This document shows, piece by piece, positions 24,831 through 36,247 of a stretch of DNA of 64,000 bases. A program made the translations under genes and the position numbers. The stretch spans positions 531,070 to 595,069 of the forward strand of contig CH003304.1 of assembly GCA_000149265.1 (NCBI GenBank), in the 5' to 3' direction. Position 1 is the stretch's first letter, and every line of letters starts with the position of its first letter. This stretch comes from Ciona savignyi (Eukaryota > Chordata > Ascidiacea > Phlebobranchia > Cionidae). A model generated the notes under the pieces. The model had not been told where the DNA came from. It ran no database searches and saw only the letters and a list, made by a program, of their open reading frames with translations.

Positions 24831-25587
24831 GTTTTGAAGCGTGTCTGTATCTTTGCTTTTCCGTAAATCATTTACAACAAGTAGTTTAAATGTGGTGTTG
24901 GTTAATTACAGTTTTATTGCCGCCAGTCTCATTTTTACTGCTGTTTATATTTGATGTGTATTCGAAAAAGTTTGTTTAAGCACACAAAATGTTAAGTTTT
25001 ACAGTGAAGTAAATTCTAAGGTTATTTTTCTAGGAACCTTTATGTGAAGTCGTTGGACAGAAGTATTTCCAGAGCACCTTAGTTCGTTGCCAAAGTATTT
25101 CAGGCGTGAGTGATGCAGGATTAAGCCTCCATGTTAGCGAAATATGTTTTAAACTTGTGGGCTTGTTACTATATTTGTATTTTTGGCATGTTGTGTATAA
25201 CTCGGTGGTGTTAAATATTCGTTCGCACAACCATCTGGTAGTCTTGATTCTTAAAAGAAAAACATACTAGCAGTGGATGTAATGCTAGTATTTTTATAAA
25301 GGGACGTATTTATCAGGTTGGCATTTTTCCTGTGATATTTTTAGGTGAGTAAATTCTTCGCGTCGCAGTAAGTAATTCTGAGGATTTTTCCTTACTAAGA
25401 TAGAATAGAATATTCATGTTTTAACCCTGTGAATGAGAAAACGCGAGTAGGTTATCACACGGACAATTGTCATATATATTACTTTGCGAATACGTTAAGG
25501 AGCATTATTATACGGGTAATCGCTGGAGCAAAATACCGGATGATTTGGTGGGAGTATAGTAAAGATACCTTATTAAGGATTATTTGG

Positions 25588-25690
25588 TCGTCTGGCCGAA
25601 TGGTTTGCGCGACCGATACATATACCAATTTCTATACAAAAACTGTCCTAATGCCCAGCCCATCATGGGTTCGAAACTGGGCTTGGTAAA
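25588..25690 (+). repeat. tRNA-like repeat
   Basis: Sense copy with good A and B boxes (gtctggccgaatggtttgcg; atgggttcgaaactgg). A second copy starts at 25716 and is interrupted by a foldback element. Confidence 0.78.
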
Positions 25691-25782
25691 AAAGGATTAT
25701 TCACCAAAGCAGAGTTGTGGCCGAATGGTTAACATGTCTGATTTACATACAGAATCGCTATAACAAAAAACAATCGGACATA

Positions 25783-25911
25783 ACTGTTCTAAGCACCACA
25801 TTCCAGTAAATACCGAATCGTTATAATAAAAAAAGTAAAAATAGGAATTCTTAACAAGTCTCCATTTTTGTAAATATTAGTTTAGCACTGGAATGTGGTG
25901 CTTGGAACAGT
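25783..25911. mobile_element. Foldback MITE with TA target site
   Basis: 129 bp with 25-30 bp inverted ends (ACTGTTCTAAGCACCAC... and ...GTGGTGCTTGGAACAGT; one mismatch) flanked by TA on each side. It splits a tRNA-like repeat. TA targets suggest a Tc1/mariner-type mover. Confidence 0.82.
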
Positions 25912-27600
25912 TATGACCGATAGGTTACCGCGACCAATTTATAACACAGCACTCAAATTAAAAACGGTTTAGTGGTGGACCGGCCCATCACGCATTCGAA
26001 ACTTAAAGCCAAGTAAAAAACACTAAAGTTTTTATTATTGTATGTTGTCCTCTATTCTTTGGGATATAATTTATTTCAGAGAGAAAGAAACATTCAATTA
26101 TTGGTTTGGCTTATAAGTTTTACGGCGTTGCTAAACTACCGATATACAAAAAAAATACTAGTAACCATATTTGAACGAGATTTACTCGTCCTGGGATATA
26201 CACAGGTAATTAATATCGTGCGGATACGAAGGCTGGTTTTGATTTCGGTTTTTCGTGTCTGACGCACGTATGCTGGAGCAAAGAGCATTTTGGAAAAGCG
26301 AATTTCTAAATTTGTTTCATATCTTACTGTCCACACTAATCGATTACTTTAAGTGTGTGTGCGTGGGTATGTACCACCATGCGACTTGCCTTAACTGAGT
26401 GGATTGATGGGTTCAATCCAAATTGAAGAAACGTGTCAAGTCTACAAAACACACTACAATTGCTTCGGCAAACTGAAGGTGGGCGAGTGTAGATGTGGCG
26501 AATCGTTTTTTGCAAATACTCGTCACTTTATCCTTACCAATGGAAGATTAAGATACTATTAACATTTTATAATCTTTTGTTTTAATTCAATTTTGCATTG
26601 TCATTTGGCGTTCCATTATTAAATAATACTGCGAAGTACAACCCACGAATTCAACGCTTAGCTAATTACAAATATCATATTGGCAGTACTGTGGTGTGGT
26701 CGAATGGTTAGCGCAACCGATACATATACCAAATTATACACAAGTCGTTCTTAGCAACCAGCCTATAATGGATTCGAAACTGAACCCGGTAAAATCAAAT
26801 ATCGTGATGGTAAAATGATTAATGACAATTTTAGGTGCTGACGCAACGTTACGTCTACGCGCTTAGTCTGATAAGTTGTCAGCTCTCAAGTTTGCTTTGG
26901 AGGATTATACTAACATGAACCCCCCTCCAACGTCAAAATGCCAACAAAAGGAATTTCTCAGTATTGGTACCATTGCGCAACAAGTTACACAATGTCACAT
27001 TGTAGCAGTTTTTATAAATAAATTCTACGAACGAGTACTTCACAAACCTATCTCAAAGCTAAATCAACAGATATGTAAGCAGTAAGAGGGACAGTCAAGT
27101 TAATCTAATTGCTTTTTATTTGATCTGTGACGTAATAAATGGTCGTCAAATGTATATTTTAACAACGGTCGTTGCTTAATTAAGTTGCCCGGATTTCATA
27201 GAAACCACATCGGTCTTATAATAATTATGGAACGATAATATTTATGTAAATTATTCAAGATCCTTATTTGTTCGGTCAGCAGGGTATTGATTAAATAACA
27301 GTAAACAGAGGAAAATAAAACACAATGTAAAACAAAATTTGAAAACAAACATTCGTTTTGCTGGTCATTGTGACTTTAAAATGACTTATCTTCTGTACAT
27401 ATTGATGAATTAATACACGCAATATAAATGGACAATATAATACTCTAAACAAATAAATGTGTTTAAATTCACAGTAAAACATATTTAAAATCTATTAAAC
27501 GCGATTCGAGCCATTTTATGCTTTAACTTTTATTTGCACTTTGAGCAGGTCAAAAAAAAGAATTTTAGAGCTGCAATGATGTATTAAGAATGATTGAACC

Positions 27601-29117
27601 ATGAATAACATACAAGATGTGGTTAACAGGCGCCCGAAAACCGGGTCTTCGGGCCATGTTATTTCTTACAAGGATATGACTAGTCTGGACGAGATGCTTG
27701 AGAGTCGGCGAATGCGTCGCATCTCCATTATCAACGATGGGAACTGCCTCTACCACGCGGTGTCGCACCAGCTCCGGTTGCTAGGGGAGGACGTGTCGGA
27801 GTTCGAAGTGAGGGAGACTTGCGTGAAGTACCTGCGCTCGAATCGACGCCTAGGCAAAGTCGAGTGGATGAAAGCGATCGACTCTAATGAGACGAAGTCC
27901 GAATACCTGGAGCGCCATTCCTGCGACCGAGAATGGGCTGATGACGTCATGCTGATGGCGGCCGCGTCAGCGTTTGGTTACGTCATCAAGTTGGTGACGT
28001 TGAAGAAGAATTTTACAGTGTTGCCGAATAGAAAGCTCTGTGATGAACAAATGGTGCTGGCGAAGCTATCCGACCACCAGTACGTGAGCGTAGAGAAAGA
28101 CGATTCAACTGACCTTAACCAGGAATTCACCATTTTTGAGTTGACACCGACACAACGATCAGAGCCAGCCAAAGTCGAGGACAATAAACACAACCACTCA
28201 TTCAAAGGCCACAATAAACACAACCATTCATTCAAAGGCCACAATAAACACGGCCAATCAGCCAAAGGTACGTTGTTTTTGTGATATCCCCGCTTCTATT
28301 GGGTTATTTGCTATAAAGGTTAGTTTTTTATGCTGTGTATGTTTATAAATATTGGGCCTCACTTCGAATCCAGGGTCACTGGTTCCTTCGCTTGTTGTTT
28401 ATATGAATCGATTACATTGACCGTTCTCACACATATATACTGTGCCTTGCTTCGAACCCTGAATCGCTCGTGTCTTAACAAGTCCTGCTTTTTGTACGTG
28501 ACAATGTGGCTTTGACCTATCTGCCACACACCCAGTCTATTTACTACCTTATTTTTATCCCGAACTGGTTTCGAACCAACGACCAATAGTCCTAAAGTTT
28601 TAAACCCATGATGGCCTTGTCACCAGGAATGGTTTTAGTATATAGGAATCGGTATGTATATCGGTCGCGTTAATTATTCACCCACATGACCGTGTATAAA
28701 ACTTGTTTTTGTTTTATTGCCAGGCTAAGTTTCGAATCCATGACTGGATCGTCAATAAGACAGATGTAGCACAGAATTCGGCATATGTACCGGTCTCGTA
28801 AACCATTCGGCCACGATACATATGTTATATGAACTTGATGTTGGAATCGTCGCAATAACCGTTTCACCACGCACGTAGTCACTTAATACTCTACTCAGAT
28901 TGAGTCGTTGGAAAGTTGCCTTTTTCAGTGACGCACTGTCCGGTTAATGATTAGCGCATTATTTACAACCCGAAGAGCCGAGTGAAATTGAACAACGAAG
29001 TAACTTCACTTCATTTCAGGAAAACAGCGACCAGAGAAACTTGCTGGAATAATGAATGGGCCGGGAATGGGCCCTTCAGAATGGAACGAACCGTTTTTAG
29101 ACCAGCAGCAAGAGTAA
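27601..29117 (+). CDS. OTU-domain (deubiquitinase-like) protein, 2 exons
   Basis: Exon 1 is 27601-28267, ending AAAG|GTACGT; exon 2 is 29020-29117 after a strong acceptor (cttcatttcag), and the TAA is in frame; about 254 aa. Residues 40-180 form an OTU cysteine-protease domain: INDGNCLYHAV with nucleophile Cys49 and Asp46, EWADDVMLMAAASAFG, then LSDHQYVSV. In typical OTU enzymes the catalytic His directly precedes the aromatic residue. Here that place is Gln160, with a His one residue earlier, so activity is uncertain. Residues about 195-222 are almost three copies of a 10-residue repeat (NKHNHSFKGH). Exon 1 is clearly more GC-rich than its surroundings. Without the second exon the ORF would run into the intron and end after a few residues. 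The role would be ubiquitin-chain cleavage if active. Confidence 0.82.
28183..28267 (+). repeat. 30-bp coding tandem repeat (10-residue His/Lys/Asn repeat)
   Basis: Two near-identical 30-bp units (28183-28212 and 28213-28242) and a partial, more diverged third, in frame inside the OTU gene, just before its splice donor. Confidence 0.88.
28600..28822 (-). repeat. Two tRNA-like repeat copies, inverted
   Basis: Between the two OTU exons (intron): units with aaacccatgatggccttgtc and gtttcgaatccatgactgg. Another inverted copy lies at 31040-31116 in CHS intron 1. Confidence 0.72.
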
Positions 29118-29927
29118 GAAGATTTTTTAACAAATAATCTAAACACGAAAGTAATATTTACGGATAAATCTAAATTATTTTTTTACGGCGATAAATTTTA
29201 GTCATTTTTGAATTTGTCAACGAGGATAATTATTAGATTATTTGCCAAAGTTAGTTAGACCTACATTAATTTTGTTTCAATACATTTCAGTTGTGTTTGT
29301 CTGTGTTTAGCGGTCAAGTCTATCACACATTGCGGTTGTTTAAGGCTTTTTATCAAATTTTATTCCAAATTACAATTCAGCCGTTTAATTCATTTGTCTA
29401 TTAATCAAATGTTTTATTTAAGATCCAAATTGTAAAGTAATCTAATTGTTTGAAGTTTAATTAAATTCTGATTTTTTAAAAGAGTATTTATTTATTCTCC
29501 ATTTAATCAAATGTTTCATTTAAGATCTAAAGTGTTAAGTAAGCTAATTGTTTGAAGTTTAATTAAATTCTGATTTTTCCATAGAGTATTCATTTATTCT
29601 TTATTTATTCATTTTTTTATTTAACGTCCAAGTCATAATAAGTCGCGCGCTATTCATAAAGAAACCAAGAAAAAAAAATCGCCTGAAACAGTGTTTAAAA
29701 ATTAATGGATTGAAACAAAAATAATACAAACGCCACGATAATATATACACATTGTACTAGTTTGGTAATCGTGAGTAAAGCACAAGGAAATCTGCTAAAT
29801 AGCCGAACGCCGTTTCGGTTTTCCACCCCCCAGGTATAAAATATGAAACACGAATGGTTGTACGTGTGCAATGAATAGAAAAGTTCCAACACATTATAGT
29901 AGCCGATATGCGGTTATAAGATTCTAA
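29118..29927. other. OTU to CHS intergenic region
   Basis: About 0.8 kb, AT-rich, with the 102-bp tandem duplication. A TAA in the CHS frame (29925) and the cag at 29928-29930 mark the probable 5' limit of the first coding exon. Confidence 0.55.
29399..29602. repeat. 102-bp tandem duplication upstream of CHS
   Basis: Two AT-rich copies (29399-29500 and 29501-29602) sharing aattgtttgaagtttaatta; between OTU and CHS. Confidence 0.85.
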
Positions 29928-29984
29928 CAGTATGTGCTTGCGGACTCAAAATATGAAGGATTAAATCCTTCCCTGGACTCAAAT

Positions 29985-32900
29985 ATGTCCGTGAGACTGG
30001 AGTTGGGAAACGGCGGTCTAGAATCTAGATTTATCCCTACTCCACTTTCATTTAACAGCGAGGACGACGAGTTACCGGCGTACGATCAATTTATTTGCGA
30101 ACCACCCGAAGATGACTCAAGAACTTCCTCAACGGTCAACAAGCTTTTCACCAAAACCTTCAAGTTGGTGTCGTACGTTTTCTTCGGAGCATGCGTATTT
30201 GCTGGTGGATTAGTCAGCAAGGTAAACGATTAACCTGGGTTTTCCTATAGTCTGGACATAAACATAAAGCCGATCAATCGAAATTATGATTGGAAAATGA
30301 CTAACGCGACTGATACATACACAGTATTATATACAAAATAAATAAATAAAGTATTACTTTAAAATGTAGAAAAACTATATTGCCTTTCTGTTGTTGCTCG
30401 GACGACACTTCAATTTCGCTAGCTAGTCGGTTATGTCCTTGGTCGTGGAACTTAAACGAACATTGTCTGAACCTAGCGGATCAATGGGTTCTACCAAATT
30501 GAAGGATCGTGTCAGTCATACACAACACACTGCAATAACTTCGGTAACCCCTCGCGGTGATCTGTCGATTAACCCTTTAGTTTCCCATTCACGAGAATAA
30601 ACATGAATATCCTATCGTAAGTGAAATCAGCCGTCTAATGACGTACTTCCCTGATGGCACCACGTCGCACATCAGTGTAACAAATACGACTATTTGCTCA
30701 TGAAATGACGATGCTGTTAAGCAAAGATTGTTTTCTGAATAGAGATTGAGGTTAACCACATTTACCTTCTCTGATATGTCTACGCTTCGTTAGAACGTTT
30801 ATTTAAGCATCGGAGGGTTGATTGATTGCTCTTTGGCATTTTTGCTCCTGTCATATTAAACATACTGGGTGAATGACTCAGTATTCGGAATATCTCGCTC
30901 GAGACGCAGCTAGTTTTACAGAAAATCCCGTAACTTAGTATTTTTTACACGAAACTTCTAGCCAAAAAAAAAACTAAAAAAAACTTTTTATTTTTTCCAT
31001 ACAATACTTATTATCTATTTTTTTCCTGGCCACATTTGAAACACCTGACCAACTCATCACCAAGACCGTTTTTTATATCGAAATCGGTCACGTTAACCAT
31101 TCGGCCACACGACCGTCCCTTTTAGTCATTTTAACAGAATTTAAATTACTTTTATAGCTGTTATAAATAATGCAATTCGACCCCTGTCACGAAAACGCCA
31201 CCCAGTCTCGGTATGGAGACCTTATATTTGTGCCTAGTATTAGGACCATTCTGTGACTTTTACTCAAATAAATACCCCAATTTTGTTATTTATAGTCTAA
31301 AAACACCGTTTGGGAATTCCCCCATATTAAATTGCAAGATTGTGAACCAAAAGTGATAAACGGCCAAAAGTCGGAATAACGTCGCAATATATATATATAA
31401 CCAAATTCTGCTCTTGAACTAAGCATTGTTTTGAATAATTAATGCCCATTAGCAGTGTTATGTCAATCATATATTGCTCATATAGTTTTCTAAAACACCA
31501 AAATGATTTTCCAGGCTTGTTTAATGGTGTTGGTGAACAGTGCAAAACCATACACTATTACCATCTCGAATGAAGACGCATCCAGGAAAGACCACGATGT
31601 TCTCAGAGTTTGGGCGTTTATCATCATACTTGTCACTTGCTTGCTACCTGAAGTGCTGACCATGATGTATTCACTATACCGCATCATTATGAAGTCAGAG
31701 GCAAAACTAGACATGTCAGCTCTGTTTTGGGTCAGTATTTTATTAATTAATATGGATAATTATTTATACCTATTTTTCGTACTGTTCTACTATGGGTTAC
31801 TATTATTACTTATTATGATGGGTTACTTTGGATATTATGCTATTGTGGCTATTTTATAATATGTAACTACCAAGTTATTATTAGTAAGAGCTTATTACAC
31901 AGTGTAATTTCTTTGCAGTTTTGTCCTTGGGTATGGCATTAATGTACATTACCTTATTTCATTGGGCTCAAATGAAGGATTGGATAGGATAGGATATTCA
32001 TCTTTATCCTCGTGGATGGGAAAACCCAGGGGGTTAACACACGGGCAATCGTCAGATCATCTTGCGTCCAGGGGCGGGTTACCGGAGCAGTGTGTTGTAT
32101 ATGATAGACATATTCCCTTCAATTTGGTAGAACCCATGAGAATCTCGCTGGGTTCAGGCAATGTCCGTAAAGTGCCTCTGCCCAAGGGACACAACCCCGG
32201 TACTTAGCTTAAGCGATCAGTTTCGCACCTTCAACCTTTCGATTGAAAGGCGACGCACTTAACCGTTAGAGCCAACGGGCCGGGGGAAATGAAGTAGTAT
32301 TGTCAAACTTTGAACGCACTGAAATAATCCTAACAACCTGACTGTGGGCACAAAGACATACTGTAATATCCCTAGCAACCTGGCAGTAAGCACAATACTA
32401 TTTATTACCTGGTTTGGTAATATTATACTAACTGTCTTAAACAAGAGATTTTATTTTACAGGGTGGATTATGGGAGTTCCTGCACTCAATTGGCGAAGGC
32501 ATCCTCATGTTTAAAGTCCTACCGCATCTTGATGCCACAGTTGCCCTGCTCATGCTCCCACTTGTTGGGATCATTCCAAATTGCGTTCACATCCATGCCA
32601 AAGTTACTTCGATAACACACAACAAGAAAAAAAGATCTGCACGGAACATACAAAACCAGCGCATCAAGAACTTAGTTCTGGCTCTCTTTGCACTGGTATG
32701 TAAACAAAGGCTTAAGAATAAGAATAATAATTTACCTAATCAATTTTTCATTTTATCTAATCACTACTTCAATAAATATAAGTCGCTGGTGGATGGCTAG
32801 ACGGATGTGTTATTTGTATACTTGCGGTTAGAAAGATAAGGTTGAGAATTTATTTAAGATTATTGTGTGATAAATCGTGCCTGTGCCCATTTGCCAAAAC

Positions 32901-35900
32901 TATTTTTAAATGTTAGATATTATTGGGACATAGTTAGTTTAAGTCATTAATCTACTAAACCCATTAATCTAAGTCTACTAAGTACCTTGTCCAAAGACCC
33001 AACGTTAACTACCTACCAGTTTGGAACCTGAAACCCTTTGGCTTAAAGACGTTGCACTAATCCAACAAGCTATTTTGACCTGTAGAACAGCATAAATGTT
33101 TAGACAGGATTGAAGTTGTGACAAAACCACCATTATTTTTTTTTTAAATTTGTTTCCAAAAGAATTGCGTTTTATTTAGTTATAAACGATTAACTATAAA
33201 CAGCTTGTTTGTTATATTTTCAACATATATATTTCACCATGATTAAAATTTACAGTGTTATATTCAAATAACTCCAATTTAAAAATATGTCAATTGAAAT
33301 GAACCAAAAGCATAAAAAAAACAAGTTTGACTTGTTGTTTAATAAATTAGTCATTGTAATGCCTCTGCCTTAACAGGTCTATCAATTTCATTACTTTGTT
33401 CTTTCTCCTTTTGGTTTTAATGGCAAACTCAATATTTGGTATGGTTATACACAGCACCCGTTATTTGTTCAACTAAGTTAGCATTTTGACAGGTTGTTTT
33501 GATGAATTGTAGGTATGGGCACGTAGTTTTGCTTTCCTGTGTTACAATTTTAAATTATATTTTTTCGTGTAATATGAAACCAAACGGATTAAGCCATGAT
33601 AGGACACATAAATTATATTTTTTTTAAATTTTGAATCCAAAGTTTGGTGTCTTGCCCACGGGCACAATTGCGCAGAAAGTGGCCGAGGTGAAAATCGAAC
33701 CTAGCTCCGGACTGGTCATAACCTCAAGCCTTTATCCCCTAGACTATGCAGTTGGGCTTAACTAAGCTTTTTCACCAGGCACTTCAGATCACTGGATTGA
33801 TTGTATGTTTTGCTTGCTTTTTCAACAATGATAACTGGTTCCAATATTTTAAAAGCAACTACACATACTTATGGGCATTCTTTGGTATGTATTGTTTGAT
33901 CTCTTCACTTAAATTGATTTATATAATTTATAACTAAATACCGAATATCCTAAATAATGTTTTTTTTGCAATGATGCACCAATTATCTATTAGTTTAAAG
34001 TAATTATGTTAATTGAAACTGAAAATATAGTATATGGAAGCAAAAATAAAAAAAGATAACCTGATTTTTTTTAAAAAAGAGACTGAAGATAGCCATTCGG
34101 ATGCGTTATATATATTTCAATTTAAAAAGATTGCCATTGGTAGAACAGACCAGATGCAATAAATTAATGTCACTTTTTAAAATTTATCATCTTTTCAGGA
34201 ATTATTTTGACTTCAGTTCGTTACTGGGAGAACTTTGTTACTGGGGATTTTGCTTTCACCAAAAGCTTCAAAATCAAAGCTCAAGGTCTTCAAAACAAAC
34301 TAGACATGACCCGATTCAAAACTTCGTTTATTTATTCCTTAATGAAATGCTTAGTTCTTACTGGATTTTGTTTTTTGACAATCGTTGTTTTGGAGAATGA
34401 CACTTACGCTAGTAACTATGTGAACAGCAACTACAAAACAATCTTGGGCGACACAGTCGTTAACAAACCATACACGATGCCGAGATATAACAGGATCGCC
34501 TCTCTATTTACAACTTATGATGGGAAGGTGACAGGCAGGTAGTGAATGTGGTTGTTAATACCCTGCTTATAGGTTAACAGAGCATTTATTTTGGGAGAGT
34601 AAATCATCTTTCATTACGTTATACCAGGGATGGGCAACCTCTCTAGCCCCTTGGTGGGCCAAATTATTACATTAAAAGTATAAAATATCTTAATTACAGG
34701 GTATGCTTAGATACAGTCTGCTGGCCAGTTAAAATCCCTTCACCGGCCGGACCCGGCCTGCGAGTCGTATGTTGCCTATGCCTGAGTTATACCTATATTA
34801 AAAACTTTAGAAATTGGCTTGAGTTACATAATATGAAATATAATCAATATCTAGTTTTGATTACATGTTACAGGAGTAACATGGTATATATAAATGAGCT
34901 AAATGGTCGTTCTTCTACAGGGAACGAAATGCCATCGTGACAAGATTGATTTACGTCTTTGTGACCCAAGGATGCTGTTCGTTTGCATCTTATTTCTTTG
35001 GAAGGGTTGCGTGCCTCACTCTTATCCAGCGAGAGTCGTATACGTTTCCAACCGTACTCGTCACACCAGTGATCGCTTCTTTCTCTGCTGCTTTGGCAGT
35101 ATACAGGGAAAGCACCTCTAAGAGTGTCGGCTTGCTGAGCTTCCTCAGTACGTAGTTTGCATTAAAACATTTTAAAGACAACATAGCAATGAAGAATTCA
35201 TTTTCTCCTACCAATACGCTACATTTTTTGTGATTTTTAAGTTCCAGTACGGATAATGACCATACTCCTGGCAAGTATGGTCATTAGCAAAAATATTTAC
35301 TAGCCTGGTACAGAATGTATAATCAAATACACATAATTTCAAGTATAATGCATTATGTTTAGGCGATTTTGTGTGGGATTTTAATGGTCGATAAAAGAGC
35401 AAAGGAAGTATAAAATTGACCAGATAAAAAGGCAATTTTCAACTTAACGCTTATGACAAGAGTACGATTGTTACTTCTACCAATTATAATTTACTCTCAC
35501 CAATGTTCTCACATGCATTTGAACTCCAGATTTGGCAACAACATACAAGAATGTGGTGAATCTTGATTATTACGTCGACTTTAACAACATTCCGCTGGGC
35601 GTGACGGACATTGGGTTACTCAGGGGTTATTGGTCCGGCATTGTATTAGTTGGTCTTTTGCTGGGATGGGCATCTCTTGTCATTCTTACTGTGTTTATTT
35701 GGTCTCCTCATCAAAACAGACTTGAAAGGTAAATGTTATGTTTTATTCCTTATAAATGGGATAGAATATCCACATAATATCCCTGTAATTTAGAAATATC
35801 AAAGAATGTTACTATATTTGCAGTCATTAAATTACCCCATAATCACTGTCGGGTTACGGTGATATTATATTGTGTTGCCATGTACTGAAGACGCCTTGTT

Positions 35901-36247
35901 TTACCTATTCAACCACTGCATTTTAGCAATTTCTGGTAAGTTTTCGGCCAAAGATTGTAACTGAAACCATTCTGCTGAAAGCTGATGTATTAAAAAACTG
36001 AGTTATACCTATCCATCAAAATAAGTAGTTTTGGTGTTACTTTTTTGCCGATGGCTGGACTGTTGTTTTCTGCGAATAATTCTATTTCTTTCAGGACTGA
36101 GGTACTGTTCATCAAAGCCCTCTACGGTGGCCCTCTCATAGACCAGGTTCTTATGCTGAACAGGAGACAGTTTGAAAAGCAATTCAGCGACAAGCAAAAA
36201 AAAGAGATGGATAAAATTGAAAAGTCGAAAAATGAAGAAGGCAGAAA
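29985..36247 (+). CDS. CHS: CHS exons 1-8: N-terminal cytoplasmic tail and membrane segments
   Basis: Residues 1-570. A short acidic tail (SEDDELPAYDQF, EPPEDDS) is followed by about ten hydrophobic segments: around residues 60-77, 110-133, 180-200, 220-245, 255-270, 315-340, 380-410, 425-450 and 490-512. Exon 8 ends with a charged, Lys/Glu-rich helix (KKEMDKIEKSKNEE). Exon 4 begins about 20 bp after the head of an inverted tRNA-derived repeat (33640-33758), so its acceptor lies in repeat-flanking sequence. Confidence 0.9.

Larger units (their letters stand above)
23641..27600. other. Gene-poor region between unit C and the OTU gene
   Basis: Holds a degraded SINE (24637-24830), tRNA-like repeats (25588, 25716, 26695), the foldback MITE and partial SINEs (25400-25500 and 26380-26480). 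Two short open stretches look weakly coding (24350-24480 minus and 25034-25272 plus after an acceptor-like ttttctag), but neither can be built into a gene. Confidence 0.5.

Noticed and set aside
25034-25272. Open frame of about 78 codons after an acceptor-like ttttctag
   Set aside because: No start, no partner exon, hydrophobic AT-rich composition and no recognisable domain; a chance stretch is likely.
29112-29117. A GTAAGA donor inside OTU exon 2 that could splice the OTU gene into CHS
   Set aside because: Joining to the CHS acceptor at 29930 would be out of frame and hit a stop; the in-frame TAA at 29115 ends the OTU gene.
33640-33758. A real tRNA gene
   Set aside because: A and B boxes are present in inverted orientation, but the arms do not fold into a cloverleaf and downstream sequence matches a SINE body (cttgcccacgggcac). 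It is a SINE head.
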